Of a stretch of DNA of 64,000 bases, positions 49,414-57,842 are shown one piece after another. The notes below the pieces were generated by a model. It was not told the DNA's origin. It did no database searches and saw only the letters and a list, made by a program, of their open reading frames with translations. Within the stretch, counting starts at the first letter, position 1; every line of letters starts with the position of its first letter. Both the position numbers and the translations under genes were made by a program. Source of the DNA: Fructobacillus durionis (lineage in GTDB: Bacteria; Bacillota; Bacilli; Lactobacillales; Lactobacillaceae); contig NZ_FOLI01000001.1 of assembly GCF_900112405.1 (NCBI RefSeq), positions 124,001 through 188,000 of the forward strand, given 5' to 3'.

Positions 49414-51642
49414 ATGAAAAGTAAAATTCTTATCGTTCGTTTAGTATGTACGATTGCGTGTTTTGTACTTATCGGAACAACAAATAGTCAGAATATTCAC
49501 GCTAGTACGCATTATACAAGAGCAGATTTGCGGTCCATTGTTGATTCAATGAATAATTCGGACTTTCGAGCTCCTCAAGTTGAGACGGATTCATTAAGAA
49601 AAGATATAACGGGTGTTACCGGTAAAAATGCCCAAGGAAAAACCGTTCGATTGAACGTTGGTGATACCTGGCACATCCAAAATCCTGATGGAACGGTCGC
49701 AAACTACCATGGTTATCGTTTAGTAGCGGGTATAACATGGTTATCTGACCATAGTTCACCATGGTATTACTCTAAAATTGGACTTTTTGCTCAAAAGATT
49801 GACGGTAATCAAGATATTTCATCTTGGAAATATTTAGGCTATGTATTTAATGATTTTGGGGAAGGTAAAGCCGGTAATAGTGATACACCATTAAACAACA
49901 TTACTTCTGAATGGTCTGGTTCAACTGTTTTACTAAATTCAAATGATGATTCTTTGCGTTTTGTATACACTAATTTTTCTTCTGCGGGACAGTATTTAAC
50001 GACAGCAAAGGTATCCGTTGTTCCACAAAGTGGTAATGATTGGAATTCAGGATTAAAAATTGAGCACTCTAAGACAACTGATCATAAAACTGTTTTTGGT
50101 GGCGATGGTTCAAAATATGCTAAAGCCTCTACTGGTGGCATTGATGAATCTGCTATGCGTGATCCTCATATCATCTATGATAATGGCCAACCGTATGTTG
50201 TTTTCCAAGGAAGTACTGGTAATTCAGCAGATCAAGCAGGAGAAAATAATTTAAATAATCGTCAATATTATGGTTTGAGTGATAGTGAATATCAAAAGTT
50301 TGTAAATAAAATTAGAGCTCAAAAAGGAAGTTCTTTATATAATAGGGTGTTAAATTCAAATAGTACTATTGGTATTATCAAGTTAAATAATGATTTTACT
50401 GTTAGTCAAGTAAATGACCCCTTAGTAACATTTAATGGAACTGGGATTGAAATTGAGCGAGCTAATATTTTTGAAAAGAATGGCAAGTGGTATATTTTTG
50501 CAACTAGTCACGGGACGCATTTAGCAACGAACAATAAGAGGATAAATGATGGTAAAGCCCAATATATGTTTGGTTTTGTATCAAGTGATGGAATTACTGG
50601 AAATTATCAGCCGTTAAATGGTAATGGCTTGGTACTTGCTAGTGATGATCAAACTGCTAATTTTGAGTACTCTTTCCTAGTTATACCAAATAGTAATAAT
50701 AATCGTTGTATGATTACTTCGTTTTTGAATAATCGAAGTTTTGCTGCTAGCTATGAACTAGAAATAAATGGCAATACAACTAAAATTATTAATAATAAAG
50801 TTTATGATCAAGGTGCATTGACGACTAATGGTAAAAGTTATAATGTTAGTCCTCAAAAAAATACGGTCTATTCTGGTTATCTCTTTGATGGTAGTGCATT
50901 TAATGGCGGGTACCGATGGTACGAAAATAATAAACTTTTCACTGGTTTTAGGTATTATTGTGGTTCTTATTATTGGTTTGATGAGGGTGACCGACAAAAT
51001 AATTGTTTCCATGAAGCCTGGGGACACATTTATTACACGGGGGCTGATGGTCGTGCCGTTCAGGGACATCAAAGAATTAATGGCCAAGATTTGTACTTTG
51101 GTGATGATGGTACCTATTACTTACGTTCCTCCGGTTATCTTTATGATGGCTCATCGCAAAACGGGGGCTACCGTTGGTATGAAGATGGTAAGTTGTATAC
51201 AGGATTCCGCTATTACATGGGGACCTATTACTGGTTTATTAATGGTGTTCGTCAAAACGCCGGATGGCGCTCCGCTTGGGGTATGAAGTACTATACTGAC
51301 GATAGTGGTCGAGCAGTTCAGGGTATCCAGAAAATTGATGGTACTTACTATAATTTTGGTAATGATAATTCTTACTATGAACGTGGTGGCTATATCTATG
51401 ATGGCTCTTCACAGAATGGCGGCTATCGTTGGTACAATGATGGTAAACTATTTACCGGTTTCCGCTACTACATGGGAACTTACTATTGGTTTGTTGATGG
51501 CGTTCGCCAGAATGCCGGATGGCGTGAAGCCTGGGGTATGAAGTATTATACTGATGCCAATGGGCGCGCTGTACAAGGTGACCAAATGATTGATGGACGT
51601 CATTACTTCTTTGGAAATGACGGTTCATACTATCTTAGATAA
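49414..51642 (+). CDS. Secreted GH68 fructansucrase with three C-terminal repeats
   Basis: A 742-residue levansucrase/inulosucrase-type enzyme. The signal peptide (about 1-31) is followed by a GH68 domain (about 60-470): nucleophile D84 in GDTWHIQNPDGTVANYHGYR, D250 in AMRDPHII and acid/base E348 in GIEIERAN. The first residue of the usual DEIER motif is Gly here. From residue 488 on come three of the shared repeats, probably holding the enzyme at the cell surface or on its polymer. It resembles the first GH68 gene in the catalytic part, but that one has an anchor in place of repeats. Confidence 0.9.
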   Translation: MKSKILIVRLVCTIACFVLIGTTNSQNIHASTHYTRADLRSIVDSMNNSDFRAPQVETDSLRKDITGVTGKNAQGKTVRLNVGDTWHIQNPDGTVANYHGYRLVAGITWLSDHSSPWYYSKIGLFAQKIDGNQDISSWKYLGYVFNDFGEGKAGNSDTPLNNITSEWSGSTVLLNSNDDSLRFVYTNFSSAGQYLTTAKVSVVPQSGNDWNSGLKIEHSKTTDHKTVFGGDGSKYAKASTGGIDESAMRDPHIIYDNGQPYVVFQGSTGNSADQAGENNLNNRQYYGLSDSEYQKFVNKIRAQKGSSLYNRVLNSNSTIGIIKLNNDFTVSQVNDPLVTFNGTGIEIERANIFEKNGKWYIFATSHGTHLATNNKRINDGKAQYMFGFVSSDGITGNYQPLNGNGLVLASDDQTANFEYSFLVIPNSNNNRCMITSFLNNRSFAASYELEINGNTTKIINNKVYDQGALTTNGKSYNVSPQKNTVYSGYLFDGSAFNGGYRWYENNKLFTGFRYYCGSYYWFDEGDRQNNCFHEAWGHIYYTGADGRAVQGHQRINGQDLYFGDDGTYYLRSSGYLYDGSSQNGGYRWYEDGKLYTGFRYYMGTYYWFINGVRQNAGWRSAWGMKYYTDDSGRAVQGIQKIDGTYYNFGNDNSYYERGGYIYDGSSQNGGYRWYNDGKLFTGFRYYMGTYYWFVDGVRQNAGWREAWGMKYYTDANGRAVQGDQMIDGRHYFFGNDGSYYLR
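50875..51639 (+). repeat. Three coding repeats in the second fructansucrase gene
   Basis: Repeat starts at 50875, 51133 and 51388. The first copy is divergent, with Cys residues (YYCGSYYWFDEGDRQNNC). The second closely matches the second copy of the GH25 gene. Confidence 0.85.
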
Positions 51643-51647
51643 AAACT

Positions 51648-51690
51648 AAAAGTCGTAGGGTTAACAATCCTTACGGCTTTTCTTTTTTTT
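51648..51690 (+). terminator. Terminator after the second fructansucrase
   Basis: AAAGTCGTAGG with CCTTACGGCTTT, 11 bp including two G-T pairs, followed by a long T run. Confidence 0.8.
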
Positions 51691-51751
51691 TACTTATATA
51701 TATAATAAGTAGGTTAATGAAATGCATGATTGTTCAGTTGAGAGGGAAAGC

Positions 51752-52789
51752 ATGAAACGTCGTTATTATTATCTGGATATCTTGAATATAGTGGCTACCT
51801 TTGCAGTTGTAATGCTCCATTCATCGAGTTTTGCTTTTATGAATGCTGCGGGAATGCGATGGAATTTAGCAGTATCTATCCAAGTTCTCTTTATATTTGC
51901 GGTTCCAATCTTCTTAATGATTTCGGCTGCCAATATTTTGAATTATCGACAACGCGAAACAACAGAAATTTTCTTTAAAAAACGTTTTAAGCGAATTGCG
52001 ATTCCTTTTGTGGTTTGGTCTATTGTTTGGTTCCTATATTTTAACCATTACGACTGGCATTATTCTTTGAAAAGTTTCAATACATATAGTCGTTTACTAG
52101 ACGGCTTCTTACATGGGACGATTCAACCAATCTTTTGGTTTTTCTATGTAATTATTGGCTTTTATTTGTCGGTTCCGATTTTAAGTAAGATTTTTATTAA
52201 AGAGAATAAAAAAACGATTCAGTATTTAATTGGATTGAATTTAGTGGTGATTGGTTTGTTTAGTTACTACTATCAGTTGCAGCATCAACCATCATTAGCT
52301 CTTGAAGGATATTTGAGTATTGGAGCTTCAGGTTCTATTGGTATTTTTGCAATTGGTTGGTACCTGCATAATTTATCGCTTGAAAACAAAGAAAGGTATC
52401 TTTATATTTTTGGTATCTTTTCTGCATTAGTGATGATTGCTCTTACAATTTATCTTTCGCACAAACGAGGCAGCTACCAGAGTGCTTCCTATAGCATTTG
52501 GGGCATATTTGGTTTGGGCTGGTCGGCTACTGTATTTGCCTTTGTAAAGTCGAGGTTATATAGTTGGGAGCCTAGTGAACGGATACAGTCTCTATTACGC
52601 CATGTATCTGGGGCATCCCTTGGCGTTTATGTCATTCACTACTTCTTTATCGACCGTGTTGATCGTTATCATCTCCTTGCCAATAATTCTTTGATTCATC
52701 TTTTTGTCTTACCGGTTATCGTATGGTTGATTTCAATTATCATTATTTTGTTAATTAAAAAAATTCCGTATTTAAAGAGAACAGTTTAA
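51752..52789 (+). CDS. Membrane acyltransferase, acyltransferase-3 family
   Basis: A 345-residue protein with about ten membrane segments. YLDILNIVATFAVVMLHSSSF holds the family His near the start of helix 1, and the ARN/RFKRIAIPFVVWSIVWFLYF segment is typical. Members O-acylate sugars of peptidoglycan, EPS or wall polymers. ATG 51752 has GAGAGG well placed; the ATG at 51722 does not. It lies between the surface-enzyme locus and the glycan cluster. Substrate unknown. Confidence 0.83.
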   Translation: MKRRYYYLDILNIVATFAVVMLHSSSFAFMNAAGMRWNLAVSIQVLFIFAVPIFLMISAANILNYRQRETTEIFFKKRFKRIAIPFVVWSIVWFLYFNHYDWHYSLKSFNTYSRLLDGFLHGTIQPIFWFFYVIIGFYLSVPILSKIFIKENKKTIQYLIGLNLVVIGLFSYYYQLQHQPSLALEGYLSIGASGSIGIFAIGWYLHNLSLENKERYLYIFGIFSALVMIALTIYLSHKRGSYQSASYSIWGIFGLGWSATVFAFVKSRLYSWEPSERIQSLLRHVSGASLGVYVIHYFFIDRVDRYHLLANNSLIHLFVLPVIVWLISIIIILLIKKIPYLKRTV

Positions 52790-52817
52790 AAAAGCGCACG
52801 ATATGTGCGCTTTTTTT
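52788..52817 (+). terminator. Terminator after the first acyltransferase
   Basis: AAAGCGCAC (52791-52799) with GTGCGCTTT (52805-52813), then more T. Confidence 0.85.
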
Positions 52818-52894
52818 AGTAAAGACTTAACTAAATATTAAGACTATATATTGTAGAATATTAAAGATAAGCAAAACGAAATGGATTCCGATTT

Positions 52895-54337
52895 ATGCAA
52901 GTTGCTAAAAATTATTTATACAATGCAGCCTACCAGTTGCTGAATATTATTGTTCCCATTATCACCCTGCCATACTTGGCACGTGTGCTTGGAAAAGAGG
53001 GTGTAGGAATTGCATCCTGGACGAATTCATTGGTTACTTACTTTCTCTTAATTGCTTCACTGGGAATTGTTACCTATGGTTCGCGTGAGATTGCCTATGT
53101 TCATGATGATGAAGAGCTGAGACAGAAAAAGTTCTGGGAAATTCAAATTATTCATTTCCTAGCGGGTGCAGTGGCCGTGATACTTTACATTGCTTTTATT
53201 TATGGTGGTGGTGCTATGAACACTCGAATCCATAATAATGAGTTATTTTTGTGGTACCAGATATGGGTTATTTTCTCAGGGATTGTGGATATCTCATGGT
53301 ATTTTATGGGACTGCAGGATTTTAAGAAAACTGTACTACGTAACATGATGATTAAGCTGTTGATGACAGTTTTGATCTTTGTATTAGTTAAAAGTCCCCA
53401 TGACGTAGGTGCCTACATTCTATTATTGGCCATCTCACAAGTGGTCGGAAATCTTTCAATGTGGTTTTATCTTATTGGTAAGTTTAAATTTCCTAAGCTT
53501 TCATCCTTAGAGTTTAACGTGCATTGGAAGCCAGTCTTCCTAATGTTTTTACCAACTATCGCAACACAGATTTATTTGCAGTTAAATAAAACAATGTTGC
53601 CATTCATGACGGGATCCACTGCTTCATCGGGAATTTATGATAATGCCGATAAAATTATTAAGGTGTGTTTGGCCTTAGTTACGTCGGTGGGGATGGTCAT
53701 GCTGCCAAGAATGTCAGCTCACTTTGCCGCAGGGGAGAGTGAGCAGATGAAAAAGGCTATTCATTCATCCATGGACTTTGTCTCGGCTATTGCGATTCCA
53801 CTGGCTGCTGGAATCGCTGCTGTTGGTCCCACGGCTATGCTTTGGTTCTTAGGCCGCTCTTGGGGTGAAGTTGGAACGGCATTGGTCCTTTTGACACCAA
53901 TTATCGTTTTCATCGGTTGGTCGAATGTTATTGGTAATCAGTTTTTGATTCCAACCAAACGCTTGAATGATTATACCTGGTCAGTGACCTTTGGAGCTGT
54001 ATTGAACATCTTCTTAAACTTCTTCTTTATCTACCTTTGGGGAGTTGAGGGTGCAGCTGTCGCAACGGCTTTATCTGAATTAGCTGTTATTGCCTATCAG
54101 TTAGTCGTTACGAGAAATGATATGCCAGTCATGAAGCATTTCGTTGGCCTTTGGCGCTATGCTGTTGCCGCAGGGGTGATGTATGCTGTGGTAACGATTA
54201 TTGTTGACATGCACCGTATTGGTATTATTTCAACGTTAATCGAATCGATTGTTGGTCTTGTTGTTTACCTTCTTGTTTTAGTCTTACTACGTGCACCTAT
54301 TCTAAAACAGTTGAAAGGACCGCTATTCTTCCGATAG
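52895..54337 (+). CDS. wzx: Wzx-type polysaccharide repeat-unit flippase
   Basis: A 480-residue MATE-like membrane protein with about 14 segments. AKNYLYNAAYQLLNIIVPIITLPYLARVLGKEGVGIASWTNSLVTYFLLIASLGIVTYGSREIAY is the classical Wzx/RfbX start. It flips undecaprenyl-pyrophosphate-linked repeat units outward. It precedes the priming transferase rather than lying late in the cluster, which is unusual but not rare in lactic acid bacteria. Confidence 0.9.
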   Translation: MQVAKNYLYNAAYQLLNIIVPIITLPYLARVLGKEGVGIASWTNSLVTYFLLIASLGIVTYGSREIAYVHDDEELRQKKFWEIQIIHFLAGAVAVILYIAFIYGGGAMNTRIHNNELFLWYQIWVIFSGIVDISWYFMGLQDFKKTVLRNMMIKLLMTVLIFVLVKSPHDVGAYILLLAISQVVGNLSMWFYLIGKFKFPKLSSLEFNVHWKPVFLMFLPTIATQIYLQLNKTMLPFMTGSTASSGIYDNADKIIKVCLALVTSVGMVMLPRMSAHFAAGESEQMKKAIHSSMDFVSAIAIPLAAGIAAVGPTAMLWFLGRSWGEVGTALVLLTPIIVFIGWSNVIGNQFLIPTKRLNDYTWSVTFGAVLNIFLNFFFIYLWGVEGAAVATALSELAVIAYQLVVTRNDMPVMKHFVGLWRYAVAAGVMYAVVTIIVDMHRIGIISTLIESIVGLVVYLLVLVLLRAPILKQLKGPLFFR

Positions 54338-54348
54338 TTCGTATTTTC

Positions 54349-54357
54349 TGGTATAAT
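54349..54357 (+). promoter_or_regulatory. Extended -10 promoter of the glycan operon
   Basis: TGGTATAAT (54349-54357) with a weak TTCCGA 17 bases upstream of the hexamer. It precedes the priming transferase start at 54400. Confidence 0.6.
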
Positions 54358-54399
54358 TAGCGGTTGTGTACAAATAATTTAATAATGGAGGATGGGGCA

Positions 54400-55032
54400 G
54401 TGAAAGAAATCTTGTTCTATCGCCTTCCCAAACGTCTGCTAGATATTATTGTGTCCTTATTAGCCTTGGTGGTTTTTTCACCATTATTCCTAATTATTGG
54501 ACTCTGGATTAAGTTTTCAGCGGGAACGTCACATGTTTTCTATAGCCAGGACCGTGTTGGTAAAGGCGGGAAGCATTTTAAAATCTATAAGTTCCAATCA
54601 ATGGTTGATAATGCCGATGAAATTTTGAAGTCGGATAAGGATTTGTACCAACGATTCGTAGAAAATGGCTACAAGTTACCAACAAAGGAAGATCCTCGAA
54701 TTACAAAGATTGGATCCGTTCTTCGCCGTACTTCCTTGGATGAGCTTCCACAGTTTTGGAATACGTTGATTGGTAATATGTCAATTATCGGGCCACGACC
54801 GGTTGTTGAAAAAGAATTGGCGGAATACGGTAGTCAAGAACGAATTGATAAGTTCTTGTCAGTTAAGCCCGGTGTATTTGGTTTGTGGCAAGCATCTGGT
54901 CGTTCTAACATTGGCTATCCGGAACGTGCTCATATCGAATTGGAGTATGTTGACGAAGCTAATTTGGCGTTAGATTTTAAGATTATGTTTTTAACAGTTA
55001 TTGCAATTTTTAAGGGCGATGGCGCCTTTTAA
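54400..55032 (+). CDS. Priming undecaprenyl-phosphate sugar phosphotransferase
   Basis: A 210-residue monotopic transferase of the Bac_transf family (WchA/EpsE/RfbP C-terminal domain only). After one hydrophobic segment (about 13-35), DRVGKGGKHFKIYKFQSMVDNAD, DPRITKIGSVLRRTSLDELPQFWNTLIGNMSIIGPRPVVEKE and VKPGVFGLWQASGRSNIGY are all intact, giving the catalytic Asp-Glu. It loads the first sugar-1-phosphate (Gal or Glc type) on the lipid carrier. GTG 54400 follows GGAGG. Confidence 0.92.
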   Translation: MKEILFYRLPKRLLDIIVSLLALVVFSPLFLIIGLWIKFSAGTSHVFYSQDRVGKGGKHFKIYKFQSMVDNADEILKSDKDLYQRFVENGYKLPTKEDPRITKIGSVLRRTSLDELPQFWNTLIGNMSIIGPRPVVEKELAEYGSQERIDKFLSVKPGVFGLWQASGRSNIGYPERAHIELEYVDEANLALDFKIMFLTVIAIFKGDGAF

Positions 55033-55046
55033 TTTGAGGAGAGAAA

Positions 55047-55670
55047 ATGGAATTTTCATTTACTGATTTAATGAAGCGTTTTTGGAAGTATAGTTGGGTA
55101 ATTGTATTGTTTATGATTATTTTTGCTGGCGCAGCATTCTCATACGCTAAGTTTTCAAAGACCATTACTAATTATTCAGCAACGCGTTTAGTTTTGATGG
55201 CTAAGAATAACACGGATGTTAAAGATCCTAATTCTCGTTATTCTGCTGATAAATCTTTAATTACAACTTATCAGAAGTTGGCCCAGGATGACGCCATTGT
55301 GAGTGCCGTTCAAAAAGAGTTGCCATTCAATATGAAGAAGAATGAAATTACGTCAGCTATTTCAGTTGAAAATCCTTCTGATACATTGATGTTATCTTTT
55401 AAAGCAACAGCACCAACACAGTACAAGGCTAAGACGCTTGTTAACACCTATGCCAATGTTTATTCAACTGTTGGTCCTAAGCTTTATCCTGACATGGGAC
55501 AACCTGATTTGTTGTCAAAGGCTACATCTTCTGACGTAACGCAATCTGGATTTAAGTCTGGTAAGAAGCTAGCCGTATTTGGAGCATTTGCAGGTTTGGT
55601 TATCTCAATGTTTGGTATTTTGGTAACTGGAATCCGTCGTAACTATAAATTAGCTAAAGAACAAGGATAA
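55047..55670 (+). CDS. Wzz-type chain-length determinant / CpsC-like protein
   Basis: A 207-residue protein with membrane segments near both ends (about 14-33 and 176-197) and an external loop between, as in Wzz/CpsC co-polymerases. It lacks the proline-rich stretch seen in many, and no tyrosine kinase (CpsD) or phosphatase (CpsB) gene follows. It sets polymer length together with the polymerase. It is 14 bases from the previous gene. Confidence 0.82.
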   Translation: MEFSFTDLMKRFWKYSWVIVLFMIIFAGAAFSYAKFSKTITNYSATRLVLMAKNNTDVKDPNSRYSADKSLITTYQKLAQDDAIVSAVQKELPFNMKKNEITSAISVENPSDTLMLSFKATAPTQYKAKTLVNTYANVYSTVGPKLYPDMGQPDLLSKATSSDVTQSGFKSGKKLAVFGAFAGLVISMFGILVTGIRRNYKLAKEQG

Positions 55671-55680
55671 TGAGTCAGTC

Positions 55681-57072
55681 ATGGTGAATTTTCTCCTCCC
55701 AATTACATTCTTTTCGAAGAATTATAGTAACGCGGTAGCTGAAACAAGTTCTATGATTGCTTTTCCATTTTTTGTGGGAATAATTCTTGTCCAGTTATTT
55801 CGTCAACCAGGCCGGTTAAAGTCAATTTTGCCTTCAAAAACGGCATTGGCCTTAGCTGGCTTTTTCTGGGTTTTACAGTTGGGAGCAATGGCATGGTCTT
55901 ACCGCTTAACAGGTGAGACTGTTTTAACGAGTGGTTTAATTCATTCGGTCATTGTTTTAACAACGTGGAGCCTGACTGTGTATATCGCATGGGCTACGAT
56001 AGAAGTTACTGTTACAAGTGAACAAGATGAAAAGAAATTTGTTAAATCGGGATTGATTGCTTTAGCAATTTATCTGCTACTTGTTGTTCTACCACAAATT
56101 CTTGTGACTCTAAATGTACATCGCCTTAACGGTTATGTTAACCATCTCGCATCATTATTCGAACGCAGATGGCGAGTGCATGGTCCTAACTATGACTTTT
56201 ATCGTAAAGGGTCTTACGTAACCAGCCAGCATCGTGTAAATGGCTTTGAGCCTGAAGCCGCTTTCTTGGCAAACTTGCTTGGAGTTGTTTATCTGCCAAT
56301 CCTGATTGGCTTGACTGCAACCGGTCAAAAATTCTGGAACTGGACTAAGAGCCGTCGCTTGGATCTCGTGTTAAACGTTTTCTTTGCATTGACTCTCTTT
56401 GGTATTTTGTTACTTGCAAAGACGACAACCGGAATATTGACAGCTGTGATTGCCTTCGTGCTTTGGATTATCTGGTCAAAGGGCGGAATGCGTGCTTTCT
56501 TAGTGACCATGGCTGTGTTGGGAATTCTACTTGGAGTTGCTGCGTACATTAAGGTTCCAACGGTGCATAACCTATTGAATCAGTTCTTATTCGCAAAGGG
56601 TGGTACTGATAATCGCCTAGGTGGAACAATTGGCTTACTATTGACCTTCTTAACGCATCCGATTTTCGGAGTTGGTTACGGTTACACATCATTCTTTACG
56701 ATTCAAAATGTTCCGGAATATACGACTCGTAATTATGAGTTCCAGCATGTTTATTCACAGTTTGGCTATCCTAACCTTTCCGATTTACTAGGTTGGTTTG
56801 CTTCCTTTGGTTTAATCGTCATGATTCCGGCAATTTTCTTACTCGTTCGACTAGTGGCTAGAACTTATTTAGTTCGTTACCGATTAAATTCAATGAACTT
56901 ATCGGCTGAACAACAGCAGTGGACAAGGGGATTAGTTGCTTCATTTATTACGATGATAATTCTTGCAGCTTTCTCTTCGATTTTTGTTATCCAAGTATTC
57001 TTATGGCCATACTTATTAATGTTTTTCTTTTATCGAAAGCATATGATTCGGCTTGAAAAGGAGTTGAAATAA
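55681..57072 (+). CDS. wzy: Wzy-type polysaccharide polymerase
   Basis: A 463-residue membrane protein with about 11-12 segments and a large external loop (about 160-200; NHLASLFERRWRVHGPNYDFYRKGSYVTSQHRVNGFEPEAAFLANLLG). The NRLGGTIGLLLTFLTHPIFGVGYGYTSFF region with GVG resembles the conserved region of O-antigen polymerases/ligases. Wzy proteins are poorly conserved, so the call rests on topology plus context between wzz and glycosyltransferase genes. It overlaps the next start by one base. Confidence 0.75.
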   Translation: MVNFLLPITFFSKNYSNAVAETSSMIAFPFFVGIILVQLFRQPGRLKSILPSKTALALAGFFWVLQLGAMAWSYRLTGETVLTSGLIHSVIVLTTWSLTVYIAWATIEVTVTSEQDEKKFVKSGLIALAIYLLLVVLPQILVTLNVHRLNGYVNHLASLFERRWRVHGPNYDFYRKGSYVTSQHRVNGFEPEAAFLANLLGVVYLPILIGLTATGQKFWNWTKSRRLDLVLNVFFALTLFGILLLAKTTTGILTAVIAFVLWIIWSKGGMRAFLVTMAVLGILLGVAAYIKVPTVHNLLNQFLFAKGGTDNRLGGTIGLLLTFLTHPIFGVGYGYTSFFTIQNVPEYTTRNYEFQHVYSQFGYPNLSDLLGWFASFGLIVMIPAIFLLVRLVARTYLVRYRLNSMNLSAEQQQWTRGLVASFITMIILAAFSSIFVIQVFLWPYLLMFFFYRKHMIRLEKELK

Positions 57073-57842
57073 TGAATATTTTTGTGGCAACACATAAAAA
57101 ATATGACATTCCTTCCGATGGTTGTTATCAACCAATTATGGTTGGATCTGCCTTGCGTGACCATATCCCAGATGGTTTCCAGCGCGATGATGAAGGGGAG
57201 AATATCTCCACTAAAAATCCTAATTTTAATGAATTAACAGCCATCTATTGGGCGTGGAAGAATTCAAATACCTCAGTTGTTGGGCTCGTTCATTATCGTC
57301 GATATCTTGGATCAAAGAAGTCCCATGACGTTGCGGACCGACTAACTAAGTCCCAAATTAAGTATCTCTTACGTGATCATGATGTGATTTTGCCAAAGGC
57401 GCGGAACTACTTCATCGAGAACCAACGTAATCACTACTTACACGCTCATGCAAACGAACCATACTTTGCGATGGAGTCGGTGATCCGTGATGACTTTCCT
57501 GAGTTTTATCCAGCCTTCCAGCAAATGGAAAAGTCAACGAAGGCTCACCTCTTTAACATGTTTATCATGAAGCGTGAGGTTTTTGATGATTACGCTAGCT
57601 TCTTGTTCGGCGTTTTGGAAAAAGTCGAAGAAAAGGTCGACTTATCCACATTGAGCGGACAAGATTTGCGCGTATATGGCTTCTTATCTGAACGATTGAT
57701 GGATACCTGGTTATATACCCGCGGTTATTCATTTATCGAAGCCCCCGTTGTATCGCTTGAGAAGACGAACTGGATTGACAAGGGAACACAGTTCTTAAAG
57801 CGTAAGTTTTTCCCTAATTCAAAGAAAAAGGTACATTTCTAA
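57072..57842 (+). CDS. DUF4422 glycosyltransferase-like protein
   Basis: A 256-residue soluble protein of the DUF4422 family. NIFVATHKKYDIPSDGCYQPIMVGSAL and NFNELTAIYWAWKNSNTSVVGLVHYRRYL are the family signature; the HYRRY motif recurs in capsule glycosyltransferases that often neighbour glf. Some members are galactofuranosyl- or other hexosyltransferases. One-base overlaps with both neighbours show tight coupling, particularly to glf. Confidence 0.83.
   Translation: MNIFVATHKKYDIPSDGCYQPIMVGSALRDHIPDGFQRDDEGENISTKNPNFNELTAIYWAWKNSNTSVVGLVHYRRYLGSKKSHDVADRLTKSQIKYLLRDHDVILPKARNYFIENQRNHYLHAHANEPYFAMESVIRDDFPEFYPAFQQMEKSTKAHLFNMFIMKREVFDDYASFLFGVLEKVEEKVDLSTLSGQDLRVYGFLSERLMDTWLYTRGYSFIEAPVVSLEKTNWIDKGTQFLKRKFFPNSKKKVHF

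Noticed and set aside
46516-51639. CRISPR or DNA-level tandem repeat array
   Set aside because: The repeats are in frame, about 252 bp, coding, and separated within three ORFs; they are protein repeats.
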